A stretch of 64,000 nucleotides of DNA. Origin: an uncultured Acidimicrobiales bacterium (lineage in GTDB: Bacteria; Actinomycetota; Acidimicrobiia; Acidimicrobiales; Hopanoidiivorantaceae). The notes under the pieces were generated by a model. It made no database searches, was not told the origin of the DNA, and saw only the letters and a program-made list of their open reading frames with translations. The DNA lies in assembly GCA_958295755.1 (NCBI GenBank), contig OY282367.1:1554022-1618021 (forward strand). The letters are read 5' to 3'. Positions 24,483 to 33,408 of this stretch are shown in pieces (the stretch's first letter is position 1; every line of letters begins with the position of its first letter). A program made the translations under genes and the position numbers.

Positions 24483-27400
24483 ATGAAATCCACTTCCAAC
24501 CACTGGCTACCATTCAGGCAGGAAACACGACAAACCACCGCTATCGACAGCCGAGGCCGAACAGTTGTAGGGGACGCTACCCACAGTGTACCTAACTACA
24601 TCGCCGACCTTTCTATCCCCCGTCTGTCAAACGACACAGAGGAGTTAGCGAAAGCAGCCGAAGCCTCAATGCCCCGCAGAGATACAGCCATAGGCGGGGT
24701 GATGGAGGGCTTGCTCCTCCGCACAGAAGCTATGGACTCTTCAAGGATAGAAGGCATTCGGACCAATGTGCGAAATCTGCTCATGGCTGCTGCGGGTGCT
24801 CCGAGCAAAGAGGGGGCGAAGCTCACCTACAAGAATTTCTCAGCTCTGGCATCAATACTTGAGTCGCCCAAACGCCCCGTTGTTCGAGAAACGATTTGCG
24901 ACGATCACGCCACAATCATGGAAGACGAGTCATTCGCTGGGCAGCTGCGAGAGAGCGAAGACGACATTGTGTATATTCGCGGCGAAACCATATTCAAAGC
25001 TGAATATGTCCCACCCCTGCCCCGTCACATACCCGACCTCATATCGGATTTGGCACTCTTTGCAAGGCGCACCGACATTCCCATTGTTAAAAAAGTTGCT
25101 ATCACGCATTCCCAGTTTGAATGCATCCACCCATTCCTAGACGGCAATGGCCGCACAGGTAGAGCTCTCACCCAGCGGCTACTCTTGCTTAGCGGATTTC
25201 GAACTTTACCCGTCTCAGCCGCCTACTTTGGAATGCTTAACGAATATTTTGAAACCTTCCGCCGATACCAAGAAGGCGACCTAGACCATGCCGTCAAAAT
25301 CCACGCCATAGCGATAATTGCAGCCACAAAAGCTATCATCACCCACACAGGCGACAGAGAAGTATTGCTAGACAAATGGGAGGCTGCTACAGAAGCCCAT
25401 CGCCCTGCCCGTGAAAATATGCGCAAAGCCCTCAGTTGGATATCGGGCACGCCAGCATTCACTGAAGAAGCCCTGGCTCAAGCTATAAAAATTTCAGAAC
25501 GCACCGTCAAACGCATAACCTCCGAACTAGCCGAGGCCGAAATTTTGACAAAGACCAGCCGAACTGCCCCATCTGAAGATATAGGTCTCCGCAAACAAAT
25601 CTGGGAGGCCAGAGAGATGTACGACATCGCCGAAAGAGTAGAGGCAACAACAAAAAATGTTGCCGCAAGGATGGTGAAGGAAGTCTCGGATCCTCCTGGC
25701 GGATTTACTGGGCCTCCTAGCAATCCTGGGCCTCCTAGCGATCCCGAGTCTCCTAGCGTTCCCGGCGGCTTCTCAGACTCTCCTGAGTCGCCCAACCCTT
25801 CTTCTCTAACCTCTCCTTCAATAAGCCCCACTCCGAGACCCTCTCTTTCAATAAGCCCCAGCGACCGAAAGCAGCAACTAGCCGACATGATCGCCGACAC
25901 AGGTGCTCACCCTATAGCCTGTCTCCCCACACTTGGCGACTACGACTACGCCATCTCCCCCTGGGAGCTATTCGTGTTCAGGAGTGAGGATCTCAGATGT
26001 CGCAGACAGCTAGAGCAAACCGCATTCTACTTCAGTGGAGATGACTGCGAAAAGATGCATCTGAATATGCAAAGGCCGCCATATTCCAAGGCATACGGCT
26101 CAACTCCCTACAACACAGTGGTGCCAAAGCGCAGTGAAGACCCTACATCATGGAATTTTGCAGGTGTAGCAAAATCTATCAAAAGACAACTTTTTCCAAG
26201 CTTGCGAAAAGCATGGCAGCAAACCTTGGATGCTTTCCAAGATGTGGTGAGATCCCAGCATATGTGGCGACAAATTGGGGTTTGGGGAAGATATCCCGGC
26301 CCTCGTGTTTTCTCACTGCACCATACCCCTCCACACCAAGAATTCGTAGGGGAGGCTGTGGCACATGCCCTCTTCATTGGGCTTGAGACTTTCTTTGCCG
26401 AAGAGAACGACTTTATTAAGATAAGACTCAGCAAAGATGCCTCTGAAGACTACCACTTTGGATATCCAGCATCTCTGCATGTACTCTGTAAGCGGCTTGA
26501 AATCTCCTCTTCAACAGCCCTTGACTCTCAATACTATGATGCAGAATTCGGATTTAGCCAAGAGCAAAAAGACGCCATCCATGCCATACGCAAAGATTTA
26601 GGCAAATATAGAAAATCTACATTTTGGGATGATATTCGTAATGCGAAAGAGAACCCAGAACGATGGAAAATTGAATGGATGGAGGTTATTGAGTCAATGA
26701 TCTCTAACACAAAAAAATATCCACTAAAACAACTAATGATTGACTATTTGAAGACCTGTCGAAATCCGCGTGCTCACAATAGCACATCTCGCCGAGAAGA
26801 AGATTACTTTATAAAAAAGATCGGATACTTTAGAAATACCAATGGTCAAGAAAGTATGACAGTAGAAGCAATTGATATTATCTTTACTTTCATATCAAGA
26901 ATCAACACTGAGGTGTTCGGGCTATCAGATGACCTCACAGCCTGGAGAAGTAGTATAGAAGCTACTGCTATTGAAGAAGCTCAAACTTTGCAGTCTGTAT
27001 TTGTAAATCATGAAATAGCCAAAGCTGAACGAGCTGGGCTTCTTCGTAATGAAACTTTTAGAAATGCACATAGCGAAGACTTGCAAGAGCATAAGTGCAA
27101 AACTTATCCATCATTTCATATGTTAGAAGAAGCAAGTAAATTCTTCAGACGCCGATGTGAAGACTGCGGTAACAATATGAGAATTTTACGCCTAGAACGC
27201 CCAGACTTTGACTTAGAAATACAAGGTCCAGATGGAACAATAATACCCATAGATAACTGCGAAGCGATCATAATTGCAGAGGGAGCATACGGATACACTA
27301 ATGTCACTATCCAATGCGAAGATAGCGACAAAGTAGTCAACGGTGCAAAAGTCATAGAAACTAGGCAACTACCCAGCTCTGTAACGCTGACACTAACTAC

Positions 27401-27536
27401 AGAATCCCACACATGGCAACAAGAGTGCACCGTCGACACTCCAACCCCCACAAAAAACCCCAGTCTCCGAACAAAAAATCCCTACGCCATGCCCTCCTTC
27501 GCCCACTCCCTCTCCTCCTACGACCCTATGGGCTAA
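24483..27536 (+). CDS. Large class II Fic protein with winged HTH and candidate HEPN RNase region
   Basis: 1017 residues. Residues about 30-290 form a Fic domain with N-terminal inhibitory motif S86-S-R-I-E90-G and the full catalytic loop H216-P-F-L-D-G-N-G-R-T-G-R, so AMP-transfer under autoinhibition is expected. A winged helix-turn-helix follows (about residues 320-365), then a Pro/Ser-rich linker of short repeats (about 405-460), then about 550 unassigned, more AT-rich residues. In this part R760-N-P-R-A-H765 matches the HEPN RNase motif R-N-x-x-x-H, set between helices as in HEPN proteins. A C-x-x-C (RRCEDCG) follows. The frame extends to 24465, but that ATG lies between the promoter boxes. 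Fic is certain; HEPN is inference. Confidence 0.85.
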   Translation: MKSTSNHWLPFRQETRQTTAIDSRGRTVVGDATHSVPNYIADLSIPRLSNDTEELAKAAEASMPRRDTAIGGVMEGLLLRTEAMDSSRIEGIRTNVRNLLMAAAGAPSKEGAKLTYKNFSALASILESPKRPVVRETICDDHATIMEDESFAGQLRESEDDIVYIRGETIFKAEYVPPLPRHIPDLISDLALFARRTDIPIVKKVAITHSQFECIHPFLDGNGRTGRALTQRLLLLSGFRTLPVSAAYFGMLNEYFETFRRYQEGDLDHAVKIHAIAIIAATKAIITHTGDREVLLDKWEAATEAHRPARENMRKALSWISGTPAFTEEALAQAIKISERTVKRITSELAEAEILTKTSRTAPSEDIGLRKQIWEAREMYDIAERVEATTKNVAARMVKEVSDPPGGFTGPPSNPGPPSDPESPSVPGGFSDSPESPNPSSLTSPSISPTPRPSLSISPSDRKQQLADMIADTGAHPIACLPTLGDYDYAISPWELFVFRSEDLRCRRQLEQTAFYFSGDDCEKMHLNMQRPPYSKAYGSTPYNTVVPKRSEDPTSWNFAGVAKSIKRQLFPSLRKAWQQTLDAFQDVVRSQHMWRQIGVWGRYPGPRVFSLHHTPPHQEFVGEAVAHALFIGLETFFAEENDFIKIRLSKDASEDYHFGYPASLHVLCKRLEISSSTALDSQYYDAEFGFSQEQKDAIHAIRKDLGKYRKSTFWDDIRNAKENPERWKIEWMEVIESMISNTKKYPLKQLMIDYLKTCRNPRAHNSTSRREEDYFIKKIGYFRNTNGQESMTVEAIDIIFTFISRINTEVFGLSDDLTAWRSSIEATAIEEAQTLQSVFVNHEIAKAERAGLLRNETFRNAHSEDLQEHKCKTYPSFHMLEEASKFFRRRCEDCGNNMRILRLERPDFDLEIQGPDGTIIPIDNCEAIIIAEGAYGYTNVTIQCEDSDKVVNGAKVIETRQLPSSVTLTLTTESHTWQQECTVDTPTPTKNPSLRTKNPYAMPSFAHSLSSYDPMG

Positions 27537-27606
27537 CAATAAATCTATACCACCACCGTTCACAACCGCCAGTAGCCACATACTTAGAGATTTCTACCCA
27601 GCGTGC

Positions 27607-27612
27607 TAGTCT
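27607..27612 (+). promoter_or_regulatory. Candidate -10 box of a leaderless methyltransferase gene
   Basis: TAGTCT followed by 6 bases and the ATG at 27619; no Shine-Dalgarno and no clear -35. Same spacing as the Fic gene. Confidence 0.3.
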
Positions 27613-27618
27613 GCTGAA

Positions 27619-30600
27619 ATGGCTCTACACGAAGAAACGCTGAATATCCAGCTTGGCAGTGCCTTTCGCCGTGCGACTTCATGGCAACAAGACGATATAT
27701 ACGCCGAACAAACTCGCTTGCTATCAGGTAACCAGCGGTGCGATGTGCTGGTATCAACTTCGAGTTTGCCTCCCGTTGCTGTGGAATGCGAATTTGACCG
27801 CCCAAGTAGCAACCCAGTCGCAGACGCTGAAAAGCGACTTGGTGCCGTCTGCAGAGAAGACGTTGCCCATGGTGCTGGCGAAACCATCCGTCACGCGGTG
27901 GCGGTGCTTTATCCCAGCGGTGCTGACCGGTGGGCAGACGATGACATTGCCAACAAGCTAGATGCCACCGGCGACCTGAAATACAAGCTCATCTACAGTG
28001 CTTCCGACAGAGCGGCTTCCAACAGAACAGCACCCGACAGAACGGCTTCCGACAGAGCAGCACCCGACAGAGCAGCACCTGACGGAGCGAAGTGGCCCAG
28101 CAGCGAGTGGCCCAGCAAGTGGCCCAGCAGCGGATGGCTAGAAGGTAGCGTTTCCGATCTGTGCGAATTTATCTCCAAGGTTGCCGTGTGGGAGCAAGAC
28201 ATAGCCAAGGTCTGCGGTGAAGCAGCCGACATGATTTTGGCAGCAGCTACACGGGTGCGAGCAAAACTAGCAGACAACCCCAAAGAGTTGCTGAGAGTAG
28301 CGTCTGAGATGGGCTCAGAAGACGACACCGAAACTGGAACAGACATTGCCTGTGTGGTATGGCTAGATGCCTTGCTGATGCAAAACAAACTCTCCGAAAC
28401 ATGGGATAATGTGCTACCAGTCGCAGAATGTCTGGACGATAGAGGCAGGGTTTACGCCCACAAAGTCAAAGAGGTATGGGACAGTATCTTGGAAAACAAC
28501 TGGGAGTCTGTTTTCCGTCCCGCTGTCCAAGCCTGGCCGAGGGCAGTGCCCGTAACGGCCATGTCAGACACATTGACAATTCTCTATAAAGCCCTAACCG
28601 AGATAGAGCAAGCCAAGATTGGTGAAACCGCAAGCATAGGAGGCGAAGTATTTGCGAATGTGCTTGAACGAGGCCAGCGCAAAAAGTCCGCAGCTTTCTA
28701 CACAAAACCACATGTGGCAGAGTTTTTGACTTGGCTCACGATCCATGACAGAAAAGTGCTGGCTGAGAATTTTGAAGATTGGCGGGTAGCCGATTTCGCC
28801 TGTGGTACAGGCACACTTCTGCGAGCTACTTACCGCAGACTCAGACAGCTTGCCAAAGCCGAGAAAATATCTTCACAGACTTTCCATCAGCGAATGATGG
28901 AAGAAGGGCTATGCGGGGTGGACATCGCCCCCATCGCAGTGCACCTCACAGCTACAAGCCTCGTATCAATGCTGGCTGGCGTTCCCTATCTGGAAACAAA
29001 CATCGGAATGACAGAGATAGGAGTCTTCCCCGAAACAGCCATAGGCGATAACGGAAAAATCAAGAAAGATGCGCCCGCCTGGATAACCACAGGCTCTGTA
29101 GAGCTAATCAACGGCAAAGAGATGCCACTCTTCTCCACCGCATACAACCCTGTAACTGGCGAGCAAAGCAGAGGTCTCCCCGTTTTAAAAGCACCCGATA
29201 CTTCTTTTGATGCTGTCTTGATGAATCCTCCCTATTCCCGCACACGAGGAGGTCAAGCCGCGTTCGATTTGTCGCAGATCTCTAGCAAAGCCCGCCCTAT
29301 CGTTCAAGAACGAGTTCGCAAGCTAGCTGGTAAAACATGCGGCAACATGAAGGCAGGTCTTGGTTCGGTATTCGCAGGTATAGCCGACATGAAGCTCAAA
29401 GACGGCGGCAGAGTCGGGTTGGTATTGCCAATGACTATCTCCGCTCAAGCCTCATGGAAAGACACCAGAGAAATGTTCGCCAGAGTTTACTCAGATATCC
29501 TCGTCATCTACTTCGCCGAAGGTAGCCACGGAAAAGAGAAGTCAATGTCTGCCGACACTTCAATGGGCGAGATCATCCTGATAGCCACCAAAGGCAAATC
29601 AGGACGAGCAGGCATAGGGTATGTAAGCCTTGATACACCCTTCCGTTCGGCAATGGAAGCATCCGAAACTGCTCGCGTCGTTTGGCAGCAAACCCACCAA
29701 GCAAAAATCGGCGACGCTGGCGAGCTGTTAGTAGGTGGCGACAGGGCTGGCTCTTGGGCGATTCTGCCTCACAACCATGTTTGGGGGGCAGCAGGTTCTG
29801 AAGGGCTAGTTGGCATCGTTGCTACAGCCTCAAAGATGACAGAAGGCAAACTTTCAGTAGCAGGCAAGCAAATATGTGAGTTCCCAGTGAAATCGCTAGA
29901 TGAAGTATTTGATGTCGGCCCCACTCATCACAAGATCGGCCATCTGGCAGGCAGAGAAAAAATAGGGGCATTTGAACTCCACCCTCTTGACCCTAAGAAG
30001 CCACATCGCGCCTCCCATGACTTCGCACTATGGGCAGCCCACAGCGAAACCCAGACAACTATTTTAGAACCCCCGACACACTACGGCCTAGAACACAACA
30101 AAACAACAGCACACAACAAGACAACAGCGCACGATAAAACAAAGACACAGGGGGTCCGAGACACAGCCAGCAACTTGTTTTACCAAAGAAACATCCGATG
30201 GACATCCCAGAAAATCCTAGCGGCAACAACAGAGTCAAAATGCTTAGGCGGAAGAGCTTGGGTAGCCCTGCTAGGAAACGATGAAACCGCCAAGTTCGCT
30301 TTCGCAGTATGGGCTAACAGCATCTTTGGCTTCGTGTCGCACTGGCATCAAACAGGTCGCCAACAAGCTGGTCGCTCTCTTAACCAAATACGCGACACCA
30401 AACGAATACTGGTACCCGACTTCACCAATTCCGCCCTCCTAGCCAGAGCCCAACCCCATCTATCCAAACAGCACCATCTCTTAACCCTCCAACTAGCCCG
30501 CGCCAACCAAGCCGATATCGACCCTAACCGTCAAGAACTAAACCAAATAGCAGCCGACATCCTTGGCATCCCCGAAGAGCACCGAGATTTCATCATCCAA

Positions 30601-30645
30601 GATCTATCAGATAGATGGGTCAAAGAGCCGTCGGTTACTGGCTAA
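27619..30645 (+). CDS. Nuclease-methyltransferase fusion (type IIG-like)
   Basis: 1008 residues. The N-terminus has a PD-(D/E)xK-like pattern, D42 followed by E56-C-E58 (CDVLV then VAVECEF), consistent with a restriction nuclease. A linker of A-S-D-R-[AT] repeats (about residues 128-157) follows. The methyltransferase core has SAAFYTKPHVAEFL, SAM motif D392-F-A-C-G-T-G-T and catalytic N536-P-P-Y. The last about 300 residues, including another short repeat (HNKTTA), should recognise DNA. One-polypeptide systems of this kind cut and methylate the same site. It lies 82 bases after the Fic gene, same strand. Confidence 0.8.
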   Translation: MALHEETLNIQLGSAFRRATSWQQDDIYAEQTRLLSGNQRCDVLVSTSSLPPVAVECEFDRPSSNPVADAEKRLGAVCREDVAHGAGETIRHAVAVLYPSGADRWADDDIANKLDATGDLKYKLIYSASDRAASNRTAPDRTASDRAAPDRAAPDGAKWPSSEWPSKWPSSGWLEGSVSDLCEFISKVAVWEQDIAKVCGEAADMILAAATRVRAKLADNPKELLRVASEMGSEDDTETGTDIACVVWLDALLMQNKLSETWDNVLPVAECLDDRGRVYAHKVKEVWDSILENNWESVFRPAVQAWPRAVPVTAMSDTLTILYKALTEIEQAKIGETASIGGEVFANVLERGQRKKSAAFYTKPHVAEFLTWLTIHDRKVLAENFEDWRVADFACGTGTLLRATYRRLRQLAKAEKISSQTFHQRMMEEGLCGVDIAPIAVHLTATSLVSMLAGVPYLETNIGMTEIGVFPETAIGDNGKIKKDAPAWITTGSVELINGKEMPLFSTAYNPVTGEQSRGLPVLKAPDTSFDAVLMNPPYSRTRGGQAAFDLSQISSKARPIVQERVRKLAGKTCGNMKAGLGSVFAGIADMKLKDGGRVGLVLPMTISAQASWKDTREMFARVYSDILVIYFAEGSHGKEKSMSADTSMGEIILIATKGKSGRAGIGYVSLDTPFRSAMEASETARVVWQQTHQAKIGDAGELLVGGDRAGSWAILPHNHVWGAAGSEGLVGIVATASKMTEGKLSVAGKQICEFPVKSLDEVFDVGPTHHKIGHLAGREKIGAFELHPLDPKKPHRASHDFALWAAHSETQTTILEPPTHYGLEHNKTTAHNKTTAHDKTKTQGVRDTASNLFYQRNIRWTSQKILAATTESKCLGGRAWVALLGNDETAKFAFAVWANSIFGFVSHWHQTGRQQAGRSLNQIRDTKRILVPDFTNSALLARAQPHLSKQHHLLTLQLARANQADIDPNRQELNQIAADILGIPEEHRDFIIQDLSDRWVKEPSVTG
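28000..28089. repeat. 15-bp tandem repeat inside the coding region, 6 copies
   Basis: Encodes six pentapeptides of the type A-[SP]-[DN]-R-[AT]. It is followed by a Trp-Pro-Ser repeat (KWPSSEWPSKWPSSGW). It forms a flexible linker between nuclease-like and helical parts of the fusion enzyme. Confidence 0.85.
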
Positions 30646-30671
30646 TACGGATTAATCGGCCGAAGAGAGTG

Positions 30672-30725
30672 CCATGGGGCCGCTATGGGGCAACTATGCG
30701 GCAACTATGGGCGGCAGCTATGCGT
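30672..30725. repeat. Degenerate 11-14-bp tandem repeat copying a gene end
   Basis: On the minus strand CATAG, the last base of the final Ala codon region plus the stop of the molybdenum hydroxylase gene, recurs within units like GCATAGTTGCC. The repeat fills the gap between convergent genes. Confidence 0.6.
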
Positions 30726-33129
30726 AGCTAGGCCACTGCGGGGTGGATTCTGAGGTTGGACGAGAGATAGCTTGCCAGATTTTTTCAGGGGTTAGAGGCA
30801 TATCCAAATGTCTCACGCCAAGATGGCTCAGGGCGTCTATGACAGCATTATGGGCGGCGGGGATGGCACCTATTGTGCCCGCTTCACCTATGCCCTTTAC
30901 ACCCAGTGGGTTCAGGTCGGTGGGGGTTTCTGTGGTGTGAGCTTCAAATGAGGGGAACTCCGCTGCGCTCGGGAAAAGATACTCGGCGAAGTTCGTGGTG
31001 CGGGGGTTGCCGTCTTCGTCATAGACAATGTGCTCCCAGAGAGCTTGCGATATACCCGAGGCGATACCACCGTGCTGCTGACCTTCCACGATCATCGGAT
31101 TCATCACCACCCCGCAATCATCCACTGCAACATGGCGCAACACAGCAACTTTGCCTGTCTCTGAGTCGACTTCTACCACGCAGATGTGAGAGCCGAAGGG
31201 ATAGGTGGCGTTTTCCTGTTTGAAATCGTTCTCGGCCCAGAGGCGGTCGGGCAAATCTGCTGCGCCGTCGCCAGTGCCGTCATCTGCGCCGTCATCTGCG
31301 CCCTCTACCGACCTGCCACGCCCGCCAGCGGCCGCCGCCAGCTCGCTCCAACTCAGCTTGGCTGCAGGCACGCCCGCCACAGCCAAACCGCCTTCAGCCA
31401 CCACGATGTCAGTCTCAGCGGCCTCCAAAAGATGTGCCGCCAAACGGCGAGCATCTTCTAAAACCTGCTCACAAGCCCCCAACACCGCACTGCCGCCAAT
31501 CTGTCCAGAGCGAGAACCGCCAGTGCCTTGACCTCTCGGCACCTCAGCCGTGTCGGACTGCACAAAGACGATGTCCTCCATAGCCACACCCATCTGCTCC
31601 GACACGATCATGGCAAAAACAGTCTCGTGGCCCTGTCCGTGCGAAGATGTGCCAGCCTTCAGCACAACCTTGCCGTCTTCGCCGACTTCCACACTGGCGT
31701 AATCTTCAGAGCCGTGCCCGGCAGTGACTTCCACATAACAGCACACACCGATGCCTAACAGTTTCGTGTCGCCCCGCTCGCGCCGCTCTGACTGCTCTGC
31801 TCGCAGAGCATCGTAATCCACCAGCTCAGCCGCCTTGTTTAAGGTCTTGGCATAGTCGCCAGTGTCATACTCAGCACCAGTTGTGGTAGAAAACGGAAAG
31901 TCTTCGGGCTGCAACAGATTACGAAGACGAAACTCCACAGGGTCAATGCCAATCTCAGCAGCTGCCACATCCATCACCCTCTCTAGGATGCATGTAGCCT
32001 GCGGACGACCTGCTCCCCTGAAGGCAGTCGTCGGGGCTTTATTGGTACATGCCGCACCCACCGCAGAACGAAGCTTCGGCATTCGATACACACCTTGGGC
32101 CATCATGCGTGTGGCGTGCACAATCATACCACCTATCTCCAAGTAGCCCCCACAATCTGCCAAAGCATGCGTTTCCAGTGCAACGATCTTCCCATCGCTA
32201 CCAACGCTTAGGCGGGCGTATTGAATTTGATGACGGGCGTGCATGCCCAAAAGGTTCTCAGTGCGGTCTTCCAGCCAGCGCACGGGCCGACCCAACAACT
32301 GAGCGGCGCGAGCCGTCGCTATGTGTTCGGGCACCCAACCACCTTTGCCGCCGAAACCGCCACCCACCCAAGGGGAAATAACTCTCACATCCGAAGTCTC
32401 CAAGCCTAAACACGCGGCGAACCCCCGCTGGTTTTCATGTGGCCCTTGCGAAGATAGCCAGACGGTAATTTTGCCGTCTTCGTGGGGCTCCACAGCAACC
32501 GCGTGAGATTCCAGCGGGGCTACTGCCATGCGATTATTTTCCAGTCGAACAGTCACAACGGTCTCATCCGGGCCGTGCTCAGGCGGCTCATCTCTCATTC
32601 GAAAATTCATAGTGTCTGAACCACGCTCTGGAAACAGCAACGCTATATCTCCAGCCCCATCGCCAGTAGCCCCATCGCCAGCCCCATCTGCGCCAGCCCC
32701 ACCGTGCTCTCGTGTAAACACAGCTTCGGCATCCATGCTCACCGGTAGCGGTTCATAATCCACCACAACCATCTCTGCGCCATCATGAGCCGCAGCCAAA
32801 GTTTCAGCTACCACCAATGCCACAGGCTCGCCCACATAGCGCACGACATCTTTGCTCAACGCCCCTCTAGCAAAACTCGTGTCGGGCACGTACCTCTGCT
32901 CCACCATCGTGGCACCCAAGCTTTCGTAGTCAAACACAGCCACCACCCCTTCAACTGCAGCAGCTTCGCTCAGATCCATCCGAAACTTGGCGTGAGGTTC
33001 GCTAGAGCGGACGAAACGAGCATGCAAACACCCCGGCAGTTTCACATCGCCCACATATTGACCCTGCCCCGTCAGCAAAGTCGGATCTTCACGCCGCTCA
33101 ACTCGTGTTCCAAGCAGGGAAGTGCCCAT
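30718..33129 (-). CDS. Molybdenum hydroxylase large subunit (form II CoxL-like / aldehyde oxidase)
   Basis: 803-residue molybdopterin-cytosine-dinucleotide-binding subunit of the xanthine dehydrogenase/CO dehydrogenase family. The active-site loop is F370-R-G-A-G-R, not the Cys-containing form of true CO dehydrogenase, so an aldehyde or N-heterocycle substrate is likelier. The catalytic Glu is E749 in GIGEAG. The first domain opens RREDPTLLTGQGQYVGDV. Ala/Gly/Asp repeats insert at about residues 145-165 and 600-620. The FAD and iron-sulfur subunits normally encoded alongside are absent here. A good AAGGAGA site precedes the ATG. Confidence 0.88.
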   Translation of the reverse strand: MGTSLLGTRVERREDPTLLTGQGQYVGDVKLPGCLHARFVRSSEPHAKFRMDLSEAAAVEGVVAVFDYESLGATMVEQRYVPDTSFARGALSKDVVRYVGEPVALVVAETLAAAHDGAEMVVVDYEPLPVSMDAEAVFTREHGGAGADGAGDGATGDGAGDIALLFPERGSDTMNFRMRDEPPEHGPDETVVTVRLENNRMAVAPLESHAVAVEPHEDGKITVWLSSQGPHENQRGFAACLGLETSDVRVISPWVGGGFGGKGGWVPEHIATARAAQLLGRPVRWLEDRTENLLGMHARHQIQYARLSVGSDGKIVALETHALADCGGYLEIGGMIVHATRMMAQGVYRMPKLRSAVGAACTNKAPTTAFRGAGRPQATCILERVMDVAAAEIGIDPVEFRLRNLLQPEDFPFSTTTGAEYDTGDYAKTLNKAAELVDYDALRAEQSERRERGDTKLLGIGVCCYVEVTAGHGSEDYASVEVGEDGKVVLKAGTSSHGQGHETVFAMIVSEQMGVAMEDIVFVQSDTAEVPRGQGTGGSRSGQIGGSAVLGACEQVLEDARRLAAHLLEAAETDIVVAEGGLAVAGVPAAKLSWSELAAAAGGRGRSVEGADDGADDGTGDGAADLPDRLWAENDFKQENATYPFGSHICVVEVDSETGKVAVLRHVAVDDCGVVMNPMIVEGQQHGGIASGISQALWEHIVYDEDGNPRTTNFAEYLFPSAAEFPSFEAHTTETPTDLNPLGVKGIGEAGTIGAIPAAHNAVIDALSHLGVRHLDMPLTPEKIWQAISRPTSESTPQWPSYA

Positions 33130-33214
33130 CTGATTTCTCCTTTTTCGTTCTTCAGTAGCTTTGCCACACAGCCAGCGGAAACTTGCCGCGATATCTCAGC
33201 ATAGTTGCCTTGCG

Positions 33215-33303
33215 ATTTACCGTGCTAGTTGCTGTGCGATTTACCGTGCTACTCGCCTTGCCAATTACCGTGCTGCTTGCCGTGCGATTTTTTCCTGCTG
33301 TGT
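33215..33303. repeat. 24-bp tandem repeat, 3 copies plus a partial
   Basis: Units 33215-33238, 33239-33262 and 33263-33286, then a decayed part; each carries TTACCGTGCT. It lies in the 279-base divergent region between the molybdenum hydroxylase and the sigma-like regulator genes, the longest spacer in the window. A second pair, CAGCTAGCAAACCTCA, lies at about 33364-33397. No promoter boxes stand out. Confidence 0.85.
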
Positions 33304-33408
33304 TTTTTTAACTGCTGTGCAACACCCTTCTAGTAAATCTATTCAAGCAACTATCAAATCTCGCAGCTAGCAAACCTCACAGCTAGCAAACCTCAAAGGG
33401 AGGCACAA

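Noticed and set aside
23017..30645. Mobile element ends or integrase for the accessory island
   Set aside because: No integrase, transposase, tRNA junction or flanking direct repeats are visible; only the P450 scar marks the left edge.
30718..33129. True carbon monoxide dehydrogenase large subunit
   Set aside because: The active-site loop is FRGAGR, without the Cys typical of form I CoxL, and the companion subunits are missing.
33215..33303. CRISPR-like array
   Set aside because: Units are directly adjacent without unique spacers, and no cas genes are present; it is a simple tandem repeat. The same holds for the other tandem repeats.
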